A stretch of DNA of 64,000 nt from Pseudoalteromonas caenipelagi (GTDB taxonomy: Bacteria > Pseudomonadota > Gammaproteobacteria > Enterobacterales > Alteromonadaceae), in assembly GCF_013140855.1 (NCBI RefSeq), contig NZ_JABBPG010000002.1:1-64000 (forward strand), given 5' to 3'. The notes below the pieces were generated by a model that made no database searches, was not told where the DNA came from, and worked only from the letters and a program-made list of their open reading frames with translations. Both the position numbers and the translations under genes were made by a program. Shown here piece after piece: positions 36,854 to 45,065 of this stretch. How positions within the stretch are numbered: the first letter of the stretch is position 1; each line of letters starts with the position of its first letter.

Positions 36854-37369
36854 CTAGTTAAAATCAGGATCCGTATCAGGCTCTGAAAAGTCTTCTTTAA
36901 CAACTTCAGCTAACTCATCATGAATAGCTTTGGACATTACTTCGACTTCAGGGACCCAAGTTTCAAACGCTTCTTGAACTTTTGGATCTGTTACTCCGAA
37001 AGTGTCGAAGAAATTTTGATACTTTTGCTTATCTTGTGACTGAATGTAATCTGAGACACTGCCGTCATGAAGAAGGTTGTAAGTGGCTGATAGGGTTGGA
37101 GTTTCTCTGTAAACTTCAGAGTTGGGAATTAATAGTTGCGGCTTGGATAAATGGTTAGATACTTCATTTGCTAACATTTCACCTAACGTAGACCTAAAGT
37201 CGCCACTGCTGTTGGCAGTAATTAGGTTATCATACTCTGCATCTGATAAGCCGAATACTTCTGCTACTTTGCGGGGGCTTTTGTTGAATTCAGAGCGTAC
37301 TTTTTCATCAAAAACTAAATTGTATAGCAAGCCCAAAATTGGTGCTTTTACTTTTTTACTTGAGTTCAT
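36854..37369 (-). CDS. Precursor-like protein (Franean1_4349/LigA-like pattern)
   Basis: 171 residues, start supported by AAGGATAAACC. The N-terminal half (LGLLYNLVFDEKVRSEFNKS, then PRKVAEVFGLSDAEYDNLI) is the pattern of LigA-like leader domains in the Franean1_4349 RiPP family. The second half is acidic with no cysteine and ends EPDTDPDFN. If it is a precursor, modification would have to use Ser/Thr, for example TPTLSATYNLL or the DGSVSDY region. It may alternatively be a leader-like helper. Placed directly before the 283-residue unknown gene. Confidence 0.55.
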   Translation of the reverse strand: MNSSKKVKAPILGLLYNLVFDEKVRSEFNKSPRKVAEVFGLSDAEYDNLITANSSGDFRSTLGEMLANEVSNHLSKPQLLIPNSEVYRETPTLSATYNLLHDGSVSDYIQSQDKQKYQNFFDTFGVTDPKVQEAFETWVPEVEVMSKAIHDELAEVVKEDFSEPDTDPDFN

Positions 37370-37382
37370 GGTTTATCCTTAT

Positions 37383-38045
37383 TTAGTCGTGTTTTAGTAT
37401 AAATCTTAACATCCAATGAGAACAATCAGAGTTTTTGTTATCTTCAACTTTGTGGATAAGGGAAGTATAAAAAATCAACACATCTCCAAAGTTTAGATCA
37501 ATTGTTACTTCTTTTTTTAAATATTGCTCAAGACGACTGTCTTCTATTCTAATTAAAGGTCCAAATAAAATGTGATTGAATGTTCCAATATTATGTGTTG
37601 AATCTAACAGTTTTATTAAGGTTAGTTTCTGTTCCGATAAAGGAGTGATAACGTGTATTCTATTTGGTTTTTTGTTTTTCACATCTTCATCTTGATGATA
37701 ATGAACGTTATAGCCACTTAATTCTTCTGGAAAAAGGGTTATAATGCTTGCCCCTTCTTCAAAAGTTAGTTTTTTATTTATTCTTTCTGAAATCTTTGCT
37801 GTCAAAGTTTTATTTGATAACTCTTTTATTTTTTTATTTATTTCTTTTGTTTCATATCCCATAGATAGGTATTTTACATTACCTTGTTCAACTAGTTTAT
37901 GCGCTTCATTTAAATCTAAATTTTTAATTATTTTAATTTTGTTTTGAGAAAAAAAAGATTTAGTAACTTCGTTTCTTATTTTGATTAGGTCTTCTTTTTT
38001 TATTATTTCTCTTAAAATTAAAAATCCGTTCTCCTCAAAGTTCAC
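37383..38045 (-). CDS. Small Fe/2OG oxygenase-like protein in the TOMM cluster
   Basis: 220 residues with the fold signature of PhyH-like oxygenases: FEENGFLILREIIKKED at the start, HYHQDEDVKN with HxD, a distal His in LIHKVEDN, and an Arg in WMLRFILK. It is strikingly AT-rich and Lys/Ile-rich compared with the YcaO genes, so it may have been acquired separately. The GTG start at 38045 overlaps the end of the kinase/cyclase gene by 11 bases, which suggests translational coupling. Substrate unknown. Confidence 0.65.
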   Translation of the reverse strand: MNFEENGFLILREIIKKEDLIKIRNEVTKSFFSQNKIKIIKNLDLNEAHKLVEQGNVKYLSMGYETKEINKKIKELSNKTLTAKISERINKKLTFEEGASIITLFPEELSGYNVHYHQDEDVKNKKPNRIHVITPLSEQKLTLIKLLDSTHNIGTFNHILFGPLIRIEDSRLEQYLKKEVTIDLNFGDVLIFYTSLIHKVEDNKNSDCSHWMLRFILKHD

Positions 38046-41000
38046 TGTTCATTACCTCTAGTGCCCAAGTGTTTTCATTTTCTATATAAAAATCTATCTC
38101 ACATTTTGGTCGTGAATCAATCATTTTGTATAGAATTGGTTGGAAAAATTTCTCTCCAATTTCCTCAGCCTTTTTTATTTTTTCTTCAATATATATTGGG
38201 TTTATTTTTTTTGTGCTTAGATAAAATGAAATCCAAAGTGAGTACATTATACCTGACATGTAAACAGGGTTGTATATCCATTTCTCTATGATTTTCGTAT
38301 TGTTGTTAACCCAGCCATTTAATAACTCTAAACAAGGGAGGACGTATTCTAGAGAGCCATATTTTTCGAAGTGTTCATTCGCTAAATTTATGTATAAGCG
38401 AGCTTTTGTTTTTTGAGAGGTGCCATTTTCATGATGCATCAAACAAATAAAGCAAGCGTAGCAACACGACTGTGCTACCGCATTATGGTCTCTTTTCTCT
38501 CTTCCTATAGAAATCGCTTTATCGATATGTTCAAATGCTCTGTGAAAGTCAGATTTAAAAGCACTTAATAATGCAGAGATCATATAAAGCATTGGCTTAT
38601 AAGAAATGCCAAAACTTAGGTCGTTGCTTTTTATATCTTTAAAGTTATCTAAAATCCAAAAGGCTTTATTGATGTGTTTCTCAGCATTTTTAACTTTACC
38701 TTGTAATAGCATACTTTTTGCTAAAACTATATGAACATAGATGGTTTCTATATCCTCATTTTTAGCAATCAATTCGTAAGAATACTTAGTAGTTAATACT
38801 TTATTGTTATTCATGTGGTGATAGAGCATTAAAAACCACTTGGAGATAAAGATACTGGTGTTAATTTCTTTATCTGAAATTGATCCTAGCCTTCTGCTTT
38901 CCCACAACGATTTGAGCGCTATTTCTCTAATACAATGGTGTCCGTAGCCTAGTTGACTAGATTTGGACTTGAGAGTAATTGATGAGACTAAGATAGAGTT
39001 AGCTATTTGTTCTTTTTGGTTTATGACCTTAGAATTTACGTACTGCACTTGTTCAAGGAGATCATTAAAGCCTTTGAAATCATTAATAAATGACTTATGC
39101 TTTAGTATTAATAATGAAGCCTTGACGGAATCGTTATGCCGATTGGCGAGCAAGTAATGTCTACTGATTAGACTGCTTGATTCGCTGAAGTTAACTTTCC
39201 CAAAGCTTAATGTGTCTCCAATGGTTGAATGAAGCTCAAGTTTTTTGTCCGGCAGTATCGATTCGTAAGCGGTGTCTTTTATTAGTGCGTGTTTAAAGAT
39301 ATAACTATCGTTATCAACCCTGCGTTGGTGAATGATTAAGTCGCTTTCCATCAATTCTTTTAGGTCGTTTTGAATTTGGTTTTCACTTAAAGGTGATGCT
39401 GCAACGAGTAAGTCGTATTCAAATTCACGGCCAATGGTGGCGGCAAGTTGTGCGGTTTCTTTGGCGTATTGTAGGCTGTCTAGTTTTTGTTGTAGTGATT
39501 CTCGCAAGCTGGTTGGTACTTGGTCGAGTTTATCTGGGTTTACAAAATCGATGTTGTTAGCGCTGTCAGCAACAAGCCCTTTTTGTTTTAGCATGCCAAC
39601 TAATTCTTCAATAAACAGTGGTATACCGTCGGTGCGGCTCACTAAAACATCAAGTACGTTACGGGCAACATTGCGACCATCAAATAGCTTAACAATAAAG
39701 TCTTCAGTGGCTTGCTCTGTGAGCTTTTTCAGGTTGATGTCAAGCAGCGTTAAGTCGTGTAGCTGACTTGGTATATTTTGACGAGAAGTGCTCAGTAGCA
39801 CATGGCCCTGAGTGAGTTTTTGCGCAAAATGATGCAAAAACTCTAACGTAGAGCTGTCTGCCCAGTGTATATCTTCAACAATATATAATTTAAAATCGTT
39901 AAGATTATATTGGCTCGAAAGTAGCAATGCGCTTAGGCTTTCAAACAGCAGCTCCTTTTGGGCATCAGGGGCAAGCGCTGAAGGCTGTAACTTATCGCCT
40001 AAATCAATGTTTAGCCACACCAATAAAATTGGCAAGGTTTGCACAATGTTGAGCTCACTATTTTGCGTTTCAAGTAGTTTGCTAAAGAGTGTAGATGCCG
40101 AATCAACGTCTAAATTTGGTGTGTTATAAAGGTATCTAATCAAGGTTAAAATAGGGTAGAGCGCATTGTTTTGGTGCTCAGGTAAACATTGCGCTACCAA
40201 GTGCTGATATTGTGGGGCATTGGCTCTTATTTCTTGCAACAAGCGCGATTTACCAATGCCCGCTTCACCATGAATATGGGCCATGCGCGTTTGCTCATTG
40301 TGCGCGTTAAAAATAGACAGCGTTTGTTCAAGCTCAGTGTGGCGACCAATTAGCTCATGGTGATTACGTGTGCCACGCATAAAACCAAATGCTTCAACAC
40401 GGCGCTCACCCATTAGATTAAAAATGGTAACAGGTTCAAAAATCGGTCCTAGCTGAACTTGCCCATAAGTTTTGAACTCTGAATAAGCATCTAAAATCGA
40501 ACGCGATTCAAAGGTGCATAATATCTGCTTTTCACCTGCCTCACGAGACAGTGCAATCGCAATATTGGCGTTGTGCCCTTCAGGAACTGCATTGGCATAA
40601 GTAATAAACACACCTGTGTGAATACCCACATGGGCATTGATAGCAACACCGTGTGCCTCTTGCATCAGCGCATTACGTTTGGTTAGTTCTCCCACCATTT
40701 CAAGCGCTGTACGCGCGCACAAGCGTGTGTCGTTGTCACTGGCGATAGGGTAGCCGAAATAAAATAAACAGGTATCGGCTAAGTTACCCACGTGGTACGC
40801 ACCATAACGGGTGGCAATATCAATGAGGTGGTTGCGCTGTGACTTATAAACTGCGTCAATAACATCATAGTCTTTATCATTGTTATTTAATGCTTTAACG
40901 CTAAGCCTGACAGCTAATACGGTCAGCTGTTTTCGCTCAGTAAGTGCGGTGTAGTCAGCAATAGCACGATGATTAGGATCGTCATCACGGATCATCACCG

Positions 41001-41937
41001 TGGTATCATCAAAGCCATGCTTGGCACTGGCATCCGCGAGCACGCCCACGAGGTTTGAAACATTAATGGTCGAAAGCTCAGCATACACTTCAGCGCCTGT
41101 GATCACACGTTCTGTGGCATTTTTATGTAATACTCGACGTAATAATTCGGCAATTGGGTGGCCCAGTAATGCACTAGGAATAGGAATGTGAACATCACTC
41201 AATTGTTTATGATAAATCGACGCAATGCTATTACCTGAGACCGCTGGCAGGCCTGTTAAACATTCTAAATACACTAAGCCCCATACATAGAGATCAGACT
41301 TGGCTGACGCTGGTTCACCGCGTAGTTGTTCTGGCGCACTGTACGATGGGGTGCCCAAAGTTTCTTGTGTTAACGTCAGTGTATGGTAGTCAACGGCACG
41401 CGTGTCTTGAACGAGCGTACCAATACCAAAGTCCAAAATTTTTGCATAGGTTTTGGCCCCCATTTTGGTCAACATGATGTTTGCGGGTTTGATATCGCGG
41501 TGGATGATGCCTTTGCTATGAGCATGAATAAGTGCATCTAGTATTTGTAGCATAACATCAGTTGCGGTAACTGAGTCTAACGCGTGCTCGGTAGTCAGGT
41601 ATTCACGAAGGGTAACGCCTTCAACATACTCAAATACACCGTACAGAATGCAGTCGTTAACTTGACCTCTGTCGAGTAAGCGCACAATATGCGGGTGTTG
41701 TAGCTGACTGCTAAGTTCTGTTTCGCGTTTAAAACGTTCAATATAGCGTTGTTTTTTTTGTTCTTCGCAGTGTGGTTCAATGGCGAGAAATTTAATTGCC
41801 ACCAATTGGTTGGTGTTTTTATGTTTTGCTTTAAAAACTTTACCAAAACCACCTTCACCTATTTTGTGAAGAAGTTCGTAGTGTTCAGAGTTAAAGCTGC
41901 TTGAGATAAATGCATCTGAAAACTGAGTGAGCGACAT
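38035..41937 (-). CDS. TOMM-system protein kinase / nucleotide cyclase / ATPase fusion
   Basis: 1300 residues in the domain order of TOMM kinase/cyclase fusion proteins. Ser/Thr kinase (~20-290): glycine loop GEGGFGKVF, IIHRDIKPANIM and LDFG intact. Class III cyclase-like domain (~335-510): the first metal-binding Asp seems absent (TVLAVRLSV where TVLFxDL is usual), so catalysis is doubtful. AAA/STAND ATPase (~540-700): Walker A GEAGIGKS, Walker B LYIVEDIHWADS. The C-terminal ~500 residues are helical, TPR-like. It heads the leftward cluster and is likely its regulator. The last part (~900-1300) is much more AT-rich than the rest. Confidence 0.9.
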   Translation of the reverse strand: MSLTQFSDAFISSSFNSEHYELLHKIGEGGFGKVFKAKHKNTNQLVAIKFLAIEPHCEEQKKQRYIERFKRETELSSQLQHPHIVRLLDRGQVNDCILYGVFEYVEGVTLREYLTTEHALDSVTATDVMLQILDALIHAHSKGIIHRDIKPANIMLTKMGAKTYAKILDFGIGTLVQDTRAVDYHTLTLTQETLGTPSYSAPEQLRGEPASAKSDLYVWGLVYLECLTGLPAVSGNSIASIYHKQLSDVHIPIPSALLGHPIAELLRRVLHKNATERVITGAEVYAELSTINVSNLVGVLADASAKHGFDDTTVMIRDDDPNHRAIADYTALTERKQLTVLAVRLSVKALNNNDKDYDVIDAVYKSQRNHLIDIATRYGAYHVGNLADTCLFYFGYPIASDNDTRLCARTALEMVGELTKRNALMQEAHGVAINAHVGIHTGVFITYANAVPEGHNANIAIALSREAGEKQILCTFESRSILDAYSEFKTYGQVQLGPIFEPVTIFNLMGERRVEAFGFMRGTRNHHELIGRHTELEQTLSIFNAHNEQTRMAHIHGEAGIGKSRLLQEIRANAPQYQHLVAQCLPEHQNNALYPILTLIRYLYNTPNLDVDSASTLFSKLLETQNSELNIVQTLPILLVWLNIDLGDKLQPSALAPDAQKELLFESLSALLLSSQYNLNDFKLYIVEDIHWADSSTLEFLHHFAQKLTQGHVLLSTSRQNIPSQLHDLTLLDINLKKLTEQATEDFIVKLFDGRNVARNVLDVLVSRTDGIPLFIEELVGMLKQKGLVADSANNIDFVNPDKLDQVPTSLRESLQQKLDSLQYAKETAQLAATIGREFEYDLLVAASPLSENQIQNDLKELMESDLIIHQRRVDNDSYIFKHALIKDTAYESILPDKKLELHSTIGDTLSFGKVNFSESSSLISRHYLLANRHNDSVKASLLILKHKSFINDFKGFNDLLEQVQYVNSKVINQKEQIANSILVSSITLKSKSSQLGYGHHCIREIALKSLWESRRLGSISDKEINTSIFISKWFLMLYHHMNNNKVLTTKYSYELIAKNEDIETIYVHIVLAKSMLLQGKVKNAEKHINKAFWILDNFKDIKSNDLSFGISYKPMLYMISALLSAFKSDFHRAFEHIDKAISIGREKRDHNAVAQSCCYACFICLMHHENGTSQKTKARLYINLANEHFEKYGSLEYVLPCLELLNGWVNNNTKIIEKWIYNPVYMSGIMYSLWISFYLSTKKINPIYIEEKIKKAEEIGEKFFQPILYKMIDSRPKCEIDFYIENENTWALEVMNSEL

Positions 41938-42160
41938 ATCTAGAGTATTCCAATTATTATTGTAACCAGTTCCTTTGTATTAACGTCCTAGTTACGTTTG
42001 AGTTTTAATTATTGTTTTTAAAGACAAGTAATTTCGCTCTTCCGTGTACTTGTCATTAACATCGGATTATAGCCTACCTTATCGGTTACAGTTTAGGGAA
42101 CTTAAATTATTTTTTTATTAAATTTGGGAACAGCGAACAAAAAATACTTTGAAAATAGAT

Positions 42161-42479
42161 CCTGACCATCGTCAGGAAGACGGCGGGGTACAAGTGTTAG
42201 CGTTCTTTGCTAAAAAGGTCCTGACCTTCGTCAGGAAGACGGCGGGGTGCAAGTGTTAGCGTTCTTTGCTAAAAAGGTCCTGACCTTCGTCAGGAAGACG
42301 GCGGGGTGCAAGTGTTAGCGTTTTTTGCTTAATAGGTCCTGACCATCGTCAGGAAGACGGCGAGTGGCAAGTGTTGGCATTCTTTGCTTAATAGGTTCTG
42401 ACCTTCGTCAGGAAGACGATGGGGGCAAGTGTTGGCATTCTTTGCTTAAAAGGTTCTGACCTTCGTCAGGAAGACGGCG
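42161..42479. repeat. 59-bp tandem repeat array with internal palindrome
   Basis: Six units start at 42161, 42220, 42279, 42338, 42397 and 42455 (last incomplete). Each begins CCTGAC-CTTC/CATC-GTCAGG (a 6-bp stem, 4-base loop; TCTGAC in the last two) and continues AAGACGGCGGGGTGCAAGTG. The units are highly similar throughout. The array lies in the 663-bp gap upstream of the TOMM kinase/cyclase gene. Confidence 0.9.
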
Positions 42480-42539
42480 CGTGTTGTGCCGCCTTTCTGG
42501 TTAGTTACGTTATTCTAGCCTCATTCACCTCGTTTCGTC

Positions 42540-42560
42540 ATTCTGAACTTGTTTCAGAAT
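42540..42560. repeat. REP-like hairpin after the lipoprotein gene
   Basis: ATTCTGAA pairs with TTCAGAAT around CTTGT, 40 bases after the leftward gene ending at 42601. Sequences of the form CATTCTGAACTTGTTTCAG are scattered in many proteobacterial genomes. It may act as the terminator. Confidence 0.55.
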
Positions 42561-42600
42561 CATCCTCTTAAACGAGCGGCATTTTTAAAAAAGTGTGGGG

Positions 42601-43395
42601 TTACTTGAGGGTAATTTGGATGTTTTCTAGTGTTGCATGGGTTTTAGCATACGCTCTGCTACCTGATGCATATCTGTCGTCAACCGTTCCATAGCGCCTG
42701 CGTTCAAATTCAAACTTAACTTTGCAGTTAAAGCTACTATTAAGTTCATCATTTTTAAAAATGTTGATGCTGTTGAAATCAATATTCTTTTGACCATTGT
42801 CCTCTACATCGTTAAATACATATGTATTGGTGATCTCTTTACTACCATTTTTACAGCTACTTTCGAGGTAAATATGCAGTGGCTGATGCCCTTTTAATAC
42901 CGCTGCTTGCTCCCAGCTGAGTTCTAATACTTCATCTACTGGGAATACTTGCCCTTGTTGGGGGCTTGTGATCACCATTGGTTGTGGCAGCGTCACAATA
43001 CTTGTGAGTGTTTCTTTATCATCGGCACGGTAAAACTGTATCTCATACTCGGTATCTTCTTGATTGAAGGGCAAGGTTGCGCGGTAATCAATGTCGAAGA
43101 TGTCGACGTCTTTATGCATATCTTTAGTGATAACACTTTCTACCGCATCAGTACCGTTAACAACTGTGAATTGGGTTGCGGTAACACTTAATTTATCACC
43201 CGCCACCAAGTTGAGGTTGTTACCATTTTTACTGCTTACGTTAAGCTCTGCAATTACGCGGCTGTCTTGGCCGTTTGAGGTTACGTAAATATCCGACCAA
43301 ATAGCCTTGGTTTTAATCAAATTAGAGTCGGTTGTTTCTGAAGAGCATGCACACAATAGTGCGCAGCCTAGGCTAATGGTAGCAAATCGAGTCAT
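42601..43395 (-). CDS. Lipoprotein of unknown family, paralogue 1
   Basis: 264 residues. The lipobox LLCAC gives lipidation near residue 16. The mature part is strand-rich. It is closely related to the gene at 43506: KTKAIWSDIYVTSNG vs KTEAIWSDVLVKSDG, and FNCKVKFEFERRRYGTVDDR vs FNCKVSFSFERRRYGTVDSR. The two genes are head to tail, 110 bases apart. Two conserved cysteines (SSCKNGSKE, SFNCKV) may pair. Function unknown. Confidence 0.75.
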   Translation of the reverse strand: MTRFATISLGCALLCACSSETTDSNLIKTKAIWSDIYVTSNGQDSRVIAELNVSSKNGNNLNLVAGDKLSVTATQFTVVNGTDAVESVITKDMHKDVDIFDIDYRATLPFNQEDTEYEIQFYRADDKETLTSIVTLPQPMVITSPQQGQVFPVDEVLELSWEQAAVLKGHQPLHIYLESSCKNGSKEITNTYVFNDVEDNGQKNIDFNSINIFKNDELNSSFNCKVKFEFERRRYGTVDDRYASGSRAYAKTHATLENIQITLK

Positions 43396-43505
43396 ATTAC
43401 AAATCCTTTTAATACGGTGAGTGCTGAGTATGAGTCACTCTGAGTGTTACTTGTTGATTTATATGGGCGGCAAGCTATTTGCCGCCGAGTGTTTTTTTGC
43501 ACCTG

Positions 43506-44282
43506 CTATTTTAAAATCACGTTAATGCTATCTAGCACCTTAGTTTGTATTGCATACGTTCTGCTGCCTGATGCGTATCGGCTATCAACAGTGCCATAGC
43601 GTCTACGTTCAAAGCTAAATGACACCTTACAATTAAAATCTTGAGTGAGTCCTTCTTGTTTAAATAAGCTGGTGGTTTCGAAGTCTATGCCTAACATGCC
43701 GTCATCTTCTACATCGTGATAGATATAAGAAGAGTTGATTTCTTTATCGCCATTTTTACAGGTACTGCTTAAGTTAATAGTAAGCGATTGGTCGCCTCTG
43801 ATCTTGGTTGCTTTTGCCCAGTGCAGCTCTAAAATTTCGTCTTCTGTGAAGGTTTGTCCCTTTTGTGGCGCGAGAATAGATACGGTCTCAGGGAGTTTTA
43901 CCATGCTACTGAGTGTTACCTCGTCTTTAGCTCGATATAGTCTTATTTCATATTGCGTGTCGGCCTGATGATAAGGGAAGTTCGCTCGGTAATCGATGTC
44001 AAAAAGCTTGTCGTCCTTTGTCATCACCTTGGTCATATTTGCCGATATAGCAGTATTTGTGGCAGTAACAGACAATTTATCGCCATCCACTAGATTAATA
44101 TTGTTGCCATTTCTATTGCTCACATTAAGCTCAGCAACAACTTTAGTGCCGCTGCCATCAGATTTAACTAATACGTCTGACCAAATTGCTTCGGTTTTAA
44201 CTAAGTCTGAGTTGGTATCCGAAGTGCACGCACTGGCAAGTAGGCAACACAGCACAATTGTGCTCATTTTTAATTGGGGCAT
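43506..44282 (-). CDS. Lipoprotein of unknown family, paralogue 2
   Basis: 258 residues with a lipobox (LLASAC) and the same domain as its neighbour at 42601. The start at 44282 follows AAGGATG by nine bases; an internal ATG at 44267 (MSTIVLCCLLASAC) is an alternative that still retains the lipobox. A tandem duplication of surface lipoproteins is the simplest account. No enzyme motif could be seen. Confidence 0.75.
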   Translation of the reverse strand: MPQLKMSTIVLCCLLASACTSDTNSDLVKTEAIWSDVLVKSDGSGTKVVAELNVSNRNGNNINLVDGDKLSVTATNTAISANMTKVMTKDDKLFDIDYRANFPYHQADTQYEIRLYRAKDEVTLSSMVKLPETVSILAPQKGQTFTEDEILELHWAKATKIRGDQSLTINLSSTCKNGDKEINSSYIYHDVEDDGMLGIDFETTSLFKQEGLTQDFNCKVSFSFERRRYGTVDSRYASGSRTYAIQTKVLDSINVILK

Positions 44283-44384
44283 GTCTCAACATCCTTACAG
44301 GAGTATATAAAATGAACGGATCATACTTTAGGTACATAGTGTTTGGAATGTCAAAATACAAACTTTAACAACTTATTACAGGTG

Positions 44385-44669
44385 TTAAAGCTTTTGTCCG
44401 GTTAGCAGGGTGACTTTTAAACTGGAGGGTTTAGTTGCACAGCTTAGCTGTGCCAAATAAACATTGACAGTGGAGGAGGCTATTGCCAGCTCGCTGGCAG
44501 TTAAGCTGTGGCTACAAAAAAGCTCAATAACCAGTGTTTGCTGTAGCTTTTTTAAAGACGCGGTATGGCTGAGATATAAAAAATGCGGAATCTCATCTTT
44601 AAGCTGCTCGCAGGCTTGAGTAAGTAGCTCTATAAGCTGTTTTTCTAGGCGTTTTTCAGTTTTAGTCAT
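44385..44669 (-). CDS. Small protein of unknown function
   Basis: 94 residues, coupled to the upstream gene by TAATG (stop and start share one base). The N-terminus is helical and charged (TKTEKRLEKQLIELLTQ), and the rest is mixed helix and strand without cysteine clusters or signals. I do not recognise it. The coupling suggests that it works with the gamma-glutamylcyclotransferase-like protein or is simply carried with it. Confidence 0.6.
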   Translation of the reverse strand: MTKTEKRLEKQLIELLTQACEQLKDEIPHFLYLSHTASLKKLQQTLVIELFCSHSLTASELAIASSTVNVYLAQLSCATKPSSLKVTLLTGQKL

Positions 44670-45004
44670 TATTTACCAGCAGCGTAAATCCAACACCTTT
44701 TTCCTGAAGCAAGATGTGCTTGTACGCGAACATATTCATCCACTTCATAGTTATCGGCTTGGGTCAGTTCATCGTCAGTAAGTAAAAAGACCGTGCCATT
44801 TACATGGTCTGTAGGCGACCCTGTGTGTATCAAAATAGGGTGTACGCTTTTACCACTGCTGGCGACAACTTTAGGATCTGTGATGGTTACCTCACCTAGG
44901 GTATAGCCTATCAGTGTATCTTTACTACCGTCTAACTCACGGCCAAAGGTATCTAATTGTACTTGCGTTTGTTGCAGTGTTCCGTACGAAAATAATGCTT
45001 CCAT
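44669..45004 (-). CDS. Gamma-glutamylcyclotransferase-like (AIG2/GGCT) protein
   Basis: ATG 45004 has GGAG six bases upstream; longer starts have none. The 111-residue protein begins ALFSYGTLQQTQ, the substrate-binding YGTL motif of the family. It has VNGTVFLLTDDELTQADNYE, where the Glu after the Tyr fits the catalytic acid. The family releases 5-oxoproline from gamma-glutamyl amines or peptides. It lies 61 bases downstream of the DUF6351-like gene. Confidence 0.85.
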   Translation of the reverse strand: MEALFSYGTLQQTQVQLDTFGRELDGSKDTLIGYTLGEVTITDPKVVASSGKSVHPILIHTGSPTDHVNGTVFLLTDDELTQADNYEVDEYVRVQAHLASGKRCWIYAAGK

Positions 45005-45065
45005 AAAAACTCCAAGCAGTAAACTGAACTCGAAAGTACAGTAAATGATAAACAATTTCAAACAA

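Noticed and set aside
42161..42479. CRISPR array
   Set aside because: The sequence between the palindromes is nearly identical in all units, so there are no variable spacers, and no cas genes are nearby.
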